This document shows positions 18,679-29,988 of a stretch of DNA of 64,000 nt, piece after piece. The translations under genes were made by a program, and so were the position numbers. This DNA comes from Tsukamurella sp. 8F. GTDB lineage: Bacteria > Actinomycetota > Actinomycetes > Mycobacteriales > Mycobacteriaceae. Location: NCBI RefSeq assembly GCF_029167375.1, contig NZ_JARFTP010000008.1:111795-175794 (forward strand), read 5' to 3'. The stretch's first letter is position 1. Every line of letters starts with the position of its first letter. Below the pieces are notes generated by a model. That model made no database searches, was not told where the DNA came from, and was given only the letters and a program-made list of their open reading frames with translations.

Positions 18679-20061
18679 TCAACGTGCGGCGTGCGGTGCC
18701 CGGCCGCGCGATCGACCTGCGCCGTTGCGCGACTGTCCACCCCGTCCCTGTCCTCCGCGCGCCTGTCCTCCGCGCGCCTGACCACCGCGGCCCCGGCCGC
18801 CGGCGGAGCGCCGTCCGCCCTGCCCGCCCTGGCGCTGCTTCGGCGCGTGCTGCTGCGCGGACGCCACGGGTACCGGCTCGACATACGGGGCGACCTCGCC
18901 GACCAGCGCTGTGACCTCGTCCGACGCGACGGTCACGCGCTGCGGCTTGGCGTCGATCGAAGCCTTGCGCAGCAGGACCGATACGTCCTTCCGCTGCTCC
19001 GGCAGCACGAGGGTCACGACGTCGCCGGTATTGCCGGCGCGAGCCGTCCGGCCCGAGCGGTGCAGATAGGCCTTGTGCTCGGCGGGCGGGTCGACGTGGA
19101 CGACCAGCTCGACCTCGGGCACGTGTACGCCACGCGCAGCGACATCGGTCGCAACGAGGACCCGCGCGGTGCCGCCGGAGAACGCGGCCAGGTTCCGGTC
19201 CCGGGCGTTCTGCGACAGGTTGCCGTGCAGGTCGACCGACGGAATACCGTCGGCGGTGAGCTGCTTCGCCAGCTTCTTGGCCTGGTGCTTAGTGCGCGTG
19301 AACAGGATGCGGCGACCGGTGCCCGACGCGAGCGTCCGCACCATCTCCTTCTTCGCGTCCGCCCCGGTGAGGTCGAAAACGTGGTGCGTCATCGCCTCGA
19401 CGGGCGAGTTCTCGTCGTCCACGGAGTGCCGCACCGGGTCGTGCAGGAACCGTTTGACGAGCTTGTCGACACCGTTGTCCAGTGTCGCGGAGAACAGCAG
19501 ACGCTGGCCGTCGTGCGGGGTCGCGGCGAGGATCCGGGTGACCACCGGCAGAAACCCGAGGTCGGCCATGTGATCGGCCTCGTCGAGGACGGTGATGTCG
19601 ACCGAGTCGAGGCTGACGATGCGCTGCCGCATCAGATCCTCTAGGCGGCCCGGACATGCAACGACGATGTCGACCCCCGCCTTGAACGCGCGCTCCTGGC
19701 GCGACTGGTTGACGCCGCCGAACACCGTGGCGACCGTGAGGTCGTACGCGCCGGCGAGCGGGGTGAGGGTGCCCGCGATCTGGGTCGCGAGCTCACGGGT
19801 CGGAGCCAGGATCAGAGCGACGGGATGGCCGGGCCGGCCACGCAGACCCTCGTCGACGAGGCCGGCGACGACCGGAATCGAGAAGGCGAGCGTCTTGCCG
19901 CTGCCGGTCCGGCCGCGGCCCAGGACGTCGGCGCCTTCCAGCGAATCCGGCAGCGTGTCGGCCTGGATCGGGAACGGGGCGTCGATCCCCATGTCGGTCA
20001 GCGCGCGCACGAGGGGCGCGGGCACGCCGAGATCGGCGAAGGACGAAGAACTGGAGGTCAT
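18679..20061 (-). CDS. DEAD-box ATP-dependent RNA helicase with RGG-rich tail
   Basis: A 460-residue helicase. Ordered motifs: Q-motif region (FPIQADTLP), motif I GRTGSGKT ending at residue 57, PTRELA, motif II DEAD, motif III SAT, and HRSGRTARAG in the second RecA domain. The last ~60 residues are rich in Gly, Arg and Gln with RGG-type repeats (RGGQARGGQ), typical of RNA-binding tails in cold-shock helicases (DeaD/RhlE type). The ATG at 20061 is preceded by GGGGC; earlier in-frame starts lack support. The tail repeat DNA (18740-18800) is directly repeated. Confidence 0.93.
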   Translation of the reverse strand: MTSSSSSFADLGVPAPLVRALTDMGIDAPFPIQADTLPDSLEGADVLGRGRTGSGKTLAFSIPVVAGLVDEGLRGRPGHPVALILAPTRELATQIAGTLTPLAGAYDLTVATVFGGVNQSRQERAFKAGVDIVVACPGRLEDLMRQRIVSLDSVDITVLDEADHMADLGFLPVVTRILAATPHDGQRLLFSATLDNGVDKLVKRFLHDPVRHSVDDENSPVEAMTHHVFDLTGADAKKEMVRTLASGTGRRILFTRTKHQAKKLAKQLTADGIPSVDLHGNLSQNARDRNLAAFSGGTARVLVATDVAARGVHVPEVELVVHVDPPAEHKAYLHRSGRTARAGNTGDVVTLVLPEQRKDVSVLLRKASIDAKPQRVTVASDEVTALVGEVAPYVEPVPVASAQQHAPKQRQGGQGGRRSAGGRGRGGQARGGQARGGQGRGGQSRNGAGRSRGRAPHAAR

Positions 20062-20352
20062 ATGGCTGTGGTTGCCCCTTTCGGGCATAAGCGCGCCACA
20101 GCTTCGTCGCCGCGGCACGGTATCGGCGGATCCACGCCGGTGGGCGCGGACCGTTCCGCCGCAGAGAACTACCCCGTGCCGCACATGACGCGGCCGCGCG
20201 ATCGAACAAGATCGCGGCGCGCTCCCGCAGTCGGCGGGTGCGCGAGTGGAAATCGTAGGCGGTCGGCACCGAAGAATGAACAGTGCCGGACCGGTCCACA
20301 ATAGCGGACGGCGATCACTGATTGCGAGCAACTATCACGGACGTCACACCCG
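20062..20352 (-). promoter_or_regulatory. Long upstream region of the DEAD-box helicase
   Basis: A 291-base gap with no convincing gene lies between the meaB stop and the helicase ATG. An AT-richer patch near 20280-20340 could hold the helicase promoter, which would give a leader of over 200 bases. A small hairpin (CGCGATC/GATCGCG, 20197-20216) lies in it. Cold-shock helicase genes often carry long regulated leaders; that role is inferred. Confidence 0.35.
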
Positions 20353-21371
20353 TCACGCTCCGTCGAAGGCGTCCAGCAGCTTCTGCGCCGCCAGCGCGGG
20401 TGTCAGGGCGCCGTGCCGCACGTCGTGCTCGATCTCGTCCCGCACCGCCCTCACGCCCGCCGAGTGCGTCACACGCGACAGCACCTCGTCACGCACCATC
20501 GACCAGGTCCACTCGACCTGCTGCCGCTGTCGGCGCAGGGCGAACTCCCCCGCGTTCTGCAAGGTGGTCCGATGCTTCACCACAGCATCCCAGAACTCGA
20601 CGACACCCGTCCCCTCCATCGCGCTCATCGTGAGAACCGGTGGGCGCCATAGTGAATCGCGCGGATGGATCAGGCGCATGGCGGAGTTCAACTCGCGCGC
20701 GGCGACGCGCGCGTCCACCACGTGGTCGCCGTCGGCCTTGTTCACCACCACGACGTCGGCGAGCTCGAGGACGCCCTTCTTGATGCCCTGCAGCTGATCT
20801 CCGGTACGGGCCAGCGTCAGGAACGCGAACGTGTCGACCATATGCGCCACCGCCACCTCGGACTGCCCCACGCCGACCGTCTCGACGAGGACCACATCGA
20901 ATCCGGCCGCCTCCATGAGGACTATCGTCTCGCGGGTGGCCTTCGCGACGCCGCCCAGCGTCCCGGATGTGGGCGACGGCCGGATGTACGCTCTCGGGTT
21001 CGTCGCCAGCGTGCCCATGCGGGTCTTGTCACCCAGGATCGACCCGCCGGACCGCGTCGAAGACGGGTCGACTGCGAGTACGGCGACCTTGTGGCCCAAC
21101 GAGATCAGATGATTTCCGAGCGCTTCGATCGTCGTCGACTTGCCTACTCCCGGCACGCCGGTGATGCCTACGCGGATAGCCTCGCCCGCGTCCGGCGGCG
21201 GTGTCAGGGACAGCAGGAGTTCCTGCGCGAGCGCGTGGTGGTCGGGGCGCTTGGACTCCACGAGTGTGATGGCGCGGGCCAGGACGGCACGCTGGTCCGC
21301 GCGCACACCGTCGGCGAGCTCATCGGCCGACGGCAGCGCGGGACGCGCGGATGCCCTACCGGGGCGGCCCA

Positions 21372-21372
<1 letters not shown>
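20353..21372 (-). CDS. meaB: MeaB-family GTPase, chaperone of methylmalonyl-CoA mutase
   Basis: A 339-residue G3E-family P-loop GTPase (formerly ArgK). Walker A is GVPGVGKS at residues 72-79, followed by DPSSTRSGGSILGDKTRM, ETVGVGQSE and the NKAD base-recognition motif. MeaB loads intact cobalamin into methylmalonyl-CoA mutase and protects it from inactivation. It is the last gene of mutA-mutB-meaB; its GTG overlaps the mutB TAG by one base, so translation is probably coupled. Confidence 0.95.
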
Positions 21373-23624
<2,252 letters not shown>

Positions 23625-25421
23625 TTACGCCCCCAACCGGTTCAGGAGGTCGCCGAGTTCGGCGACCGCGTCGATCTTCGTGTGCAGACAGCCGTCCACG
23701 CTGCCCTCGGGCAGGGTTCCGGCCGCGCCCGCGAGCAGCACACGGTCGGCGCCACCGGACCGTGCAGCCGCCGCGGCTGCCTCGCCTTCCTCCGCGTATC
23801 CGGCGTCGGACCCCGCGAGAACGGCGACCACCTCCCCGGGGGAACCGTCGACGCGTGCCGAGCCCGTAGCGGCCTCGGCCCGGTCCGCCACAGCCTCGAT
23901 GCCGCCCGAGCCCAGCAGGTTGGTGACGAATGTGGACCGGCCGTTGTGCTGGGCGACGGTGCCGATCGTCACGAGCCACACGCGCGGGCGCACACCGTGC
24001 TCCTCCAGGAAGATGTCCGAGCGGGCGCGTAGGGCCTCGAACGGCGCGGCGTACGACCGGATCACGGCCCCGTTCTCGGCCGGCCCACCTGCGACGGGTG
24101 CCTCGGCCAGGTTCGGGAACTCGTTGACACCTGTGATCTCGACCTTGCGGCGGGCCACGGCGTCGTCCCGCTTCGCGGACGCCTCCGACAGCAGGCGGGA
24201 CACCGTGCCGTCGGCGCAGGCGGCGGCGAGCCCGCCCGCACCCTCGATGTCCTGCAATACCTGCCATGCAGCCCGCGCGAGATCGTCGGTGAGCGCCTCG
24301 ACATGCCATGACCCGGCGCCCGGGTCGAGGACGCGGCCGAGGTTCGACTCCTCCAGCAGCAACAGTTGGGTGTTGCGGGCGATCCGCCGGCTGAACGCCG
24401 CGGAATAGCCCGGCGCACCGGCGGCCAGCGCAGAGTCGAAGGGCAACGTGGTCACGTAATCGGCGCCGCCGACGCCCGCGCCGAACGCGGCCACGGTCGC
24501 ACGCAGCATATTCACCCACGGGTCGCGCTGCGTGGTCGCTGCGAGCGATAACACCGCGTGTACGGGGGCCGCACCCTCGGCGGGATGGCCGAGGCGTCCG
24601 GCGACGCGAGCCCATACCGTCCGCCAAGCGCGGAACTTCGCGATACCCAGGAACTGGTCGTCGGTGACACCGAAGCGGAAGGCCAACTGCGACAGCGCTT
24701 CCGGTATCGTCAAGCCTGCCTTCTCGAGGGCGCGCAGGTAGTCGAGGCCGGCCGCCGCGGCGAGTCCGAGCTCCTGCGCCGCGGTGGCGCCGGCGTTGTG
24801 CAGGTCGGCGCCGTCGACGACGATCGCGCGCACGTCCTCGGGGCGCTCGGCCGCGGCCTTCGCGAGCCCCACGGCCTCATCGAGATCCACGTCGGAACGA
24901 CCCACCACCGCGCTGGTGAGCGGCGCTGCCCCGAGATTGACGTGCACCCCTTCGGGGTCGATGCGCTCTGCACCGTCGAGGGCGGCATACAGGGCGCGCG
25001 CCGAGTCCGCGGCGGCGTCTCCCGCGCCGAGCCAAACGGGCGCGAGATCGAGTAGGACACCGCGCAGGGCCGCCGACGGGTCGCCGCTCAGCCACAGTGC
25101 GGACGCGCCCGATTCGAGGGCGCCGATCACGCCCTCCGCCTCGTCGGGCGCGAACCGCTCGGTGACCTTCCAGCCCTGCCGTACATCGCGGAGAGCGTCC
25201 GTCCCGCGTCGGAAGGGGAAGGTGCCGGGCAGCGGCGCCTCCGGGACCTCGTCGAGCGCGGTGTACAGCGGCGAGACGGCGATGCCGTCCTCCGTGCGCG
25301 CAGTCAGCGTCCCCACCGGATCATCCGGTGCATCCCCACCGCGGGACTTGGCCAGAACCGCCCCGACCGACTCGCGCCAGTCTTCATACCGTTCGGGCAG
25401 GCTCTCGCGATCCACCGCCAC
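23625..25421 (-). CDS. mutA: Methylmalonyl-CoA mutase, small subunit
   Basis: A 598-residue mutase-fold protein with the [12 protein letters not shown] and DPGAGSWHVE barrel segments. It lacks the DxHxxG cobalamin motif of the large subunit, as expected for the non-catalytic small subunit that forms the heterodimer. It is the first gene of the mutA-mutB-meaB operon, with no gap to mutB. Its promoter must lie in the ~60 bases shared with the divergent membrane-protein gene. Confidence 0.95.
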   Translation of the reverse strand: MAVDRESLPERYEDWRESVGAVLAKSRGGDAPDDPVGTLTARTEDGIAVSPLYTALDEVPEAPLPGTFPFRRGTDALRDVRQGWKVTERFAPDEAEGVIGALESGASALWLSGDPSAALRGVLLDLAPVWLGAGDAAADSARALYAALDGAERIDPEGVHVNLGAAPLTSAVVGRSDVDLDEAVGLAKAAAERPEDVRAIVVDGADLHNAGATAAQELGLAAAAGLDYLRALEKAGLTIPEALSQLAFRFGVTDDQFLGIAKFRAWRTVWARVAGRLGHPAEGAAPVHAVLSLAATTQRDPWVNMLRATVAAFGAGVGGADYVTTLPFDSALAAGAPGYSAAFSRRIARNTQLLLLEESNLGRVLDPGAGSWHVEALTDDLARAAWQVLQDIEGAGGLAAACADGTVSRLLSEASAKRDDAVARRKVEITGVNEFPNLAEAPVAGGPAENGAVIRSYAAPFEALRARSDIFLEEHGVRPRVWLVTIGTVAQHNGRSTFVTNLLGSGGIEAVADRAEAATGSARVDGSPGEVVAVLAGSDAGYAEEGEAAAAAARSGGADRVLLAGAAGTLPEGSVDGCLHTKIDAVAELGDLLNRLGA

Positions 25422-25479
25422 CGCACGCTCCTCGAGATCTGTTCGGTCTACACACCGATCACTTGGACATCCACGTGAT

Positions 25480-26211
25480 ATGGCCTACACGCTAACCCAT
25501 CGGATAGCGTCGACCCACGTGGGTACAGAGCTGAGCGCGGGCGAGAAGACCGGGCGCCGTAGGTCGGTCGTGCGGACCGCTCTCGCCGTCCTCGCGGTGG
25601 TGGCTCTGGTGGGGCTGGGCATGCTCGTCCCCCTACCCGCGGCGGTGACGGTGCGGCAGTGGGCCGACTCGGTCGGGCCTTGGTTTCCTCTGTTGTTCCT
25701 GCTCGTCCACTTCGCGGTCGTGCTGTTGCCGATACCCCGTACGGCGTTCACGGCCGCCGCAGGGTTCCTGTTCGGTCCCGTGCTCGGGTTCGCAATCTGT
25801 CTGGGCGCGTCTACGGCCGCCGCCGCCGTCGCCTTCCTGGGTGTCCGACACATCGACGAGCGGCACGAGGCGGCCGTCCTGCATCGGATCCGAGAGCACC
25901 GGCTGTACATCCCGATCGCAGCCCGCCTGCGGGCTCGTGGGTGGCTCGCCGTCGGGTCCCTGCGACTGATCGCCGCGATGCCGTTCTCGATCCTCAACTA
26001 CGTGTCGGCCCTCTCCCCCGTGCGATTCGTGCCCTACCTGCTGGCCACGATCATCGGTATGGCGCCGGGCACAGCTGCCGTCGTGCTACTCGGCGACGCG
26101 CTCAGCGGGCACTCGGACCCGTGGCTGCTCTCGATCAGCGCAGCTCTCTTCGCCCTCGGCATCGTGGGCCTCGTCGTGGACGTCCGCCGTCCGGTCGACA
26201 CAGGACGCTAG
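25480..26211 (+). CDS. TVP38/TMEM64-family (VTT domain) membrane protein
   Basis: About 243 residues with five or six hydrophobic helices and the VTT/DedA-superfamily core: PLLFLLVHFAVVLLPIPRTAF, a GFLFGPVLGF re-entrant-like segment, and PFSILNYVSALSPV. Relatives are lipid scramblases or transporters of the inner membrane. The start is unsure: ATG 25480 or GTG 25519, neither with a clear ribosome site. The 3' end overlaps the convergent HAD gene by 4 bases. Confidence 0.83.
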   Translation: MAYTLTHRIASTHVGTELSAGEKTGRRRSVVRTALAVLAVVALVGLGMLVPLPAAVTVRQWADSVGPWFPLLFLLVHFAVVLLPIPRTAFTAAAGFLFGPVLGFAICLGASTAAAAVAFLGVRHIDERHEAAVLHRIREHRLYIPIAARLRARGWLAVGSLRLIAAMPFSILNYVSALSPVRFVPYLLATIIGMAPGTAAVVLLGDALSGHSDPWLLSISAALFALGIVGLVVDVRRPVDTGR

Positions 26212-26894
26212 CGCGGGATCTCCGCGAGCGCCGGGATGTCGGCGACGGCATCGAGGACGTAGTCGTGGTCCTCGGCCTCGAGCGTCGCGCGATCGGCCTT
26301 GCCGGTGAGGACACCGACGGAGAGACCGCCCGACGCACGGCCGGCGCGGATATCGACGACGGTGTCGCCCGCGGCGAGTACCTCCCGCACGTCTTGTACG
26401 CCGGTCGCCTCCATAGCGTGGAAGATCATGTACGGCGCGGGGCGGCCGGCAGCGACATCGTCGGTGGTCACGACGGCATCGACCGTGTCATCGGGCGCGG
26501 ACCCGACGGACCAGCCGAGCGCCTCGAGCAGCGGCCCGGCCACATCGGCCGAGAAGCCCGTCGTCAGCGCCACCTTCACACCCCGCCGGCGCAGCTCGAC
26601 CATCGCTTCGACGGCCCCGCCGACCGGGACCGGCGGGGCGGCGGCATAGCGCTCCTTCACGAGATCGCGGAAGCGCGCGAAGCACGAGGCGACCACCGCG
26701 CTCTCGGATTCGACGCCGCCGATGCGGAGTAGGTGCGTGATGGCCTCGACCTTGTCGGCTCCCATCCACGTCTGCAGATCAACGGGGGCGACAGAAGCCC
26801 CGGTCTCTTCGACGCATTCGCGGAGCGCGTCGTAGACCGAACCGCCGTCGTCGACGGTCGTTCCGGCGATATCGAGCGCGACGAGCGAGATCAT
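26208..26894 (-). CDS. Phosphonatase-like HAD hydrolase (PhnX relative)
   Basis: A 228-residue HAD-superfamily protein. The nucleophile motif DIAGTT has Asp8, and Lys48 in WMGADKVEA sits where phosphonoacetaldehyde hydrolase carries its Schiff-base Lys (spacing 40, close to the 41 of the known Asp12/Lys53 pair). It probably splits the C-P bond of phosphonoacetaldehyde to acetaldehyde and phosphate. The ATG is preceded by AGGAGG and overlaps the upstream GntR gene by 4 bases. The neighbouring FAD oxidase and PhnSTUV-like importer support a phosphonate role. Confidence 0.85.
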   Translation of the reverse strand: MISLVALDIAGTTVDDGGSVYDALRECVEETGASVAPVDLQTWMGADKVEAITHLLRIGGVESESAVVASCFARFRDLVKERYAAAPPVPVGGAVEAMVELRRRGVKVALTTGFSADVAGPLLEALGWSVGSAPDDTVDAVVTTDDVAAGRPAPYMIFHAMEATGVQDVREVLAAGDTVVDIRAGRASGGLSVGVLTGKADRATLEAEDHDYVLDAVADIPALAEIPR

Positions 26895-27631
26895 GACGCT
26901 TTCCTCCTGGATCGAGTGGCCGCGAGCAGTCTGTTCTCGACCGTGATGGTGATGTACCCCGGGACGTAGCGGTCCTCGGCGCATTCGACGACGTCGCCCG
27001 CAGAGTCGGTGGTCACCCGCCGTACCCGGAGCAGCGGGGATCCGGGTGGCACGCTCAGCAGTTCGGAGTCCGAGTCCGTGGCCGCGACGGCGTCCAAGGT
27101 GTGGGTCGAGGCGAACAGGTCCGCCCCGCCATCGAGCAGGAACGCGTTGATGGAGCCCGAGTCGGGGTCCCACTCCATCAGCCGGCGCCCGAGACTCCAG
27201 ACGAAGTGCATCTCCTCGATCAGAGCCGGGTCACCGTCGAGGAGCCGCACACGGCGGATGGTCACGACCGGGTCGCCCTCATCGACCTGGAGCCGCTCGG
27301 CGAGTTCCACGCCCGCGGCGTGCCGGGACTGTTCCACCGTCCGCTGGCCGACGTCGCGGCCGACGCTCTGCGCCCACGCGGTCAGCGAGCCCAGCGCCGA
27401 GGCCGCGGTCGCCCCGCTGCCGCGCCGCACCAGCGGCTGTCGCCCGCGCCCGCCCGCGATCAGCCCCTCCGCCCGCAGCGTGGCGAGCGCCTGTCGCACG
27501 GGTCCGCGCGAGGTGCCGAACTCCTCACACAGCGTCGCCTCGCTCGGCGCGGACTCGCCCTCGGGCCATCTCCCAGACGCGATACGGGTGCGGAACTCCG
27601 AGGCCAGACGCTGATGCAGAGGGGTGGACAC
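26891..27631 (-). CDS. GntR-family (HutC/PhnF-like) regulator
   Basis: A 246-residue regulator with an N-terminal winged helix (LHQRLASEFRTRIASGRWPEG ... LRAEGLIAGGRG) and a C-terminal UTRA-type ligand domain (DPVVTIRRVRLLDGDP, ... YVPGYITITVENR). PhnF-type members repress phosphonate genes until the ligand binds. The GTG at 27631 was chosen because it directly precedes the winged helix. It is divergent from the oxidase-ABC operon and encoded with the HAD hydrolase. Operator-like palindromes lie between the two transcription units. Confidence 0.88.
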   Translation of the reverse strand: MSTPLHQRLASEFRTRIASGRWPEGESAPSEATLCEEFGTSRGPVRQALATLRAEGLIAGGRGRQPLVRRGSGATAASALGSLTAWAQSVGRDVGQRTVEQSRHAAGVELAERLQVDEGDPVVTIRRVRLLDGDPALIEEMHFVWSLGRRLMEWDPDSGSINAFLLDGGADLFASTHTLDAVAATDSDSELLSVPPGSPLLRVRRVTTDSAGDVVECAEDRYVPGYITITVENRLLAATRSRRKAS

Positions 27632-27633
27632 AT

Positions 27634-27647
27634 CTTGACTATACAAG
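27634..27647. promoter_or_regulatory. Putative GntR operator 1
   Basis: CTTGACTATACAAG is a near-palindrome just upstream of the GntR start codon, well placed for autoregulation. It shares TGnnTATACA with a second site 90 bases away. Confidence 0.5.
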
Positions 27648-27723
27648 TAGGAACACGTCCCGCTCGATAGGCGACGTGAACGGTGGATTAACGAATTCCC
27701 ACAGCATGAATAAGTTCGCACAA

Positions 27724-27737
27724 CTTGTATATACATC
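27724..27737. promoter_or_regulatory. Putative GntR operator 2
   Basis: CTTGTATATACATC contains the perfect palindrome TGTATATACA (27726-27735), about 40 bases upstream of the FAD oxidase start. It matches site 1 and resembles known TGTATAGACA-like GntR operators. Confidence 0.5.
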
Positions 27738-27775
27738 ACTTGCCGTGGATGCCGGCTCGAGCGAGGGTTCCTGTT

Positions 27776-28900
27776 GTGAGCACAGCGCAGACCACAGAAC
27801 TCCCCCGCAGCTGCGATGTCCTCGTCGTGGGGGCGGGCATCGTCGGACTCGCACATGCCGTGGCGGCCCTCGACGCGGGGTACCGGGTCTCCGTGGTCGA
27901 GCGCGACACGCGGCCGGTCGGCGCCTCGATCCGCAACTTCGGCCACGTGTGCGTGACGGGGCAGACAGGCGACCTCGCCGAGCTGGCCGCGGTCTCCCGA
28001 GAGCGCTGGCTCGCGGTCACCGAGCGCGCGGGGATCTCAGCCCTGCAGTCGGGCGGTATCGCGGTCGCACGCAGTCCGCAGGAGCAGGCGGTGCTCGACG
28101 AACTGCGGAGCCGGCGCCCAGGGGCTCTCGAGTTGCTCACCGCCGCACAGGTCCGCGCGGCCCTGGGCGGTTGCGGCGAGGACGTCGTCGGCGGCGCCCA
28201 CTTGAGGGCCGACCTACGGGTCGACCCGCGCACCACGGTCGACGACCTGGCGCGATGGCTCGCCACGCAGCCGAACGCCTCCGTGCACTTCCGCACCGCG
28301 TACCTCGGTACCGACGGAACGCACGCCGAGACGACGCGGGGCCGGATCCGGGCCGACCGCATCATCGTGTGCACGGGCCACGACCTGGACCACCTCTACC
28401 CGGCGCTGGCCGAGCAGCACGACGTCCGCCGCTGCGCACTGCAGATGGGCCTCGTCGACGCCCCGGGCGGCCGCACGATCGCCCCGGCCGTCCTCACGGG
28501 GACGTCGCTGCTGCGGTACGACGCATTCGCCGAGACCGCAGCCGCCGCGGATCTGCGCACGCGCTTGGAGGCGGACCACCCCGAGTTGTCGACGATCGAT
28601 GCCAACGTCATGTTCACCCAACGACCGGACGGGAGGCTGCTCGTCGGAGACTCGCACCGCAGCGAGCACACCGTGGATCCGTTCCTCGATGAGGACACCA
28701 CGGACACCATCGCCGGGGAGATCGGTCGCGTCCTAGGCGTCGACTCCCTTCGTTTCCGCCAGCGCTGGCAGGGCGTGTATGCCACCAGTAACCGAGCGCC
28801 CTACCTCGCCGCCGACCTCGACGACCACCTCAGCGTGCGAATCGTCACCTCCGGGGTCGGCATGACAATCGCGTTCGGGCTCGCCGCGCGGGCGCTGTAG
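27776..28900 (+). CDS. FAD-dependent amine oxidase of a phosphonate locus (TIGR03364/PbfC-like)
   Basis: A 374-residue glycine-oxidase-like (DAO) flavoprotein. The dinucleotide-binding motif is VVGAGIVG (residues 17-24), with VERD downstream and TSGVGMTIAFGLA at the C-terminal FAD contact. This family occurs beside phosphonatase-like hydrolases and aminoethylphosphonate transporters, as here; relatives oxidise aminoethylphosphonate or its N-methyl form to phosphonoacetaldehyde. The GTG at 27776 has GAGGG 8 nt upstream. It heads the plus-strand operon with the ABC importer. Confidence 0.82.
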   Translation: MSTAQTTELPRSCDVLVVGAGIVGLAHAVAALDAGYRVSVVERDTRPVGASIRNFGHVCVTGQTGDLAELAAVSRERWLAVTERAGISALQSGGIAVARSPQEQAVLDELRSRRPGALELLTAAQVRAALGGCGEDVVGGAHLRADLRVDPRTTVDDLARWLATQPNASVHFRTAYLGTDGTHAETTRGRIRADRIIVCTGHDLDHLYPALAEQHDVRRCALQMGLVDAPGGRTIAPAVLTGTSLLRYDAFAETAAAADLRTRLEADHPELSTIDANVMFTQRPDGRLLVGDSHRSEHTVDPFLDEDTTDTIAGEIGRVLGVDSLRFRQRWQGVYATSNRAPYLAADLDDHLSVRIVTSGVGMTIAFGLAARAL

Positions 28901-28909
28901 ACCGTCATC

Positions 28910-28942
28910 CCCCTCTCACGCAGAATCCCCTCTCACGCAGAA
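28910..28942 (+). repeat. Two tandem 17-base copies in the leader of the binding-protein gene
   Basis: CCCCTCTCACGCAGAA occurs at 28910-28925 and again at 28927-28942. The second copy runs into the GGA of the ribosome site of the next gene. Confidence 0.8.
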
Positions 28943-28951
28943 GGAATCTCC

Positions 28952-29986
28952 ATGCGCACACTGTTCCGCTCTTCGGCCGCAGTGCTCTCCGCGGTCGCCC
29001 TCACCACCATCGCTGCCTGTGGCGGCACCGGAGGCGGGGCCGCCTCCTCCGACACCGTCACCGTCTACAGCGCCGACGGGCTCGGCGACTGGTACGCCAA
29101 GGAGTTCAAAGACTTCACCGCAAGGACGGGCGTCAAGGTCAGCTATGTCGAGGGCGGCTCGGGTGAGGTCGTCTCGCGTATCCAGAAGGAGCAGTCCAAC
29201 CCCCAGGCGGACGTGCTGGTCACTCTGCCGCCGTTCATCCAGCAGGCCGACGCCGACGGCGCGCTCGCACCCTCCGGCGCGGACGTCTCGGCGATCACCC
29301 CCGAACTCGCCGACCCGTCTGGCAAGTACGTCGCGGTGGTGAACAACTACTTCGCCATGATCCGTCACAACGGGCTGGACCCGAAGCCCGACGCGTGGAC
29401 CGATCTCACGAGCGCCGCGTACAAGCAGAAGATCCAGTACTCGACTCCCGGCCAGGCCGGCGACGGAACCGCGATGCTCCTGCTGGTACAGCACGTACTC
29501 GGCGACCAGCAGGGGCTGGACTACCTGAAAGCCCTGCAGGCCAACAACGTCGGCCCGTCGTCGTCAACCGGCAAGCTCGGCCCCAAGGTCAGCAAGGGTG
29601 AGCTCTCGGTGGCCAACTCCGACCTGCAGATGGCGCTCGCATCGATCGCGAAGGACAAGAGCGCGTACCAGGTCTTCTACCCCACTCACGACGGGAAGCG
29701 CACGACGCTCGCGCTCCCGTACTACATGGGACTGACGGCGAAGGCACCGCACTCCGCGAACGGGCGCAAGCTGATCGAGTTCCTGCTGTCCAAGGAGGTT
29801 CAGCAGACGGTTCCGTCCGGTGCGTGGGGCGCCCCGGTGCGCACCGACGTCGCCCCGTCCGGTCCCGAGACCACGGCGTTCACCACAGCCCTTGCGGGAG
29901 TGGATATCTGGTATCCGGACTGGAACGCCATCCGCGGCGGGATCGATGCGCTCGTCAAGTCCTACAACACGGCGACGGGGCAGTGA
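28952..29986 (+). CDS. Phosphonate (2-aminoethylphosphonate) ABC importer, binding lipoprotein (PhnS-like)
   Basis: A 344-residue lipoprotein with a signal peptide ending in the lipobox TIAAC (Cys23), then a periplasmic-binding fold of the iron/AEP type (VTVYSADGLGDWYAKEF ... QADVLVTLPPF). It would be anchored outside the membrane and deliver substrate to the permeases encoded downstream. AEP is the likely ligand because of the oxidase and phosphonatase neighbours; an Fe3+-type ligand is the main alternative. Confidence 0.85.
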   Translation: MRTLFRSSAAVLSAVALTTIAACGGTGGGAASSDTVTVYSADGLGDWYAKEFKDFTARTGVKVSYVEGGSGEVVSRIQKEQSNPQADVLVTLPPFIQQADADGALAPSGADVSAITPELADPSGKYVAVVNNYFAMIRHNGLDPKPDAWTDLTSAAYKQKIQYSTPGQAGDGTAMLLLVQHVLGDQQGLDYLKALQANNVGPSSSTGKLGPKVSKGELSVANSDLQMALASIAKDKSAYQVFYPTHDGKRTTLALPYYMGLTAKAPHSANGRKLIEFLLSKEVQQTVPSGAWGAPVRTDVAPSGPETTAFTTALAGVDIWYPDWNAIRGGIDALVKSYNTATGQ

Positions 29987-29988
29987 TC

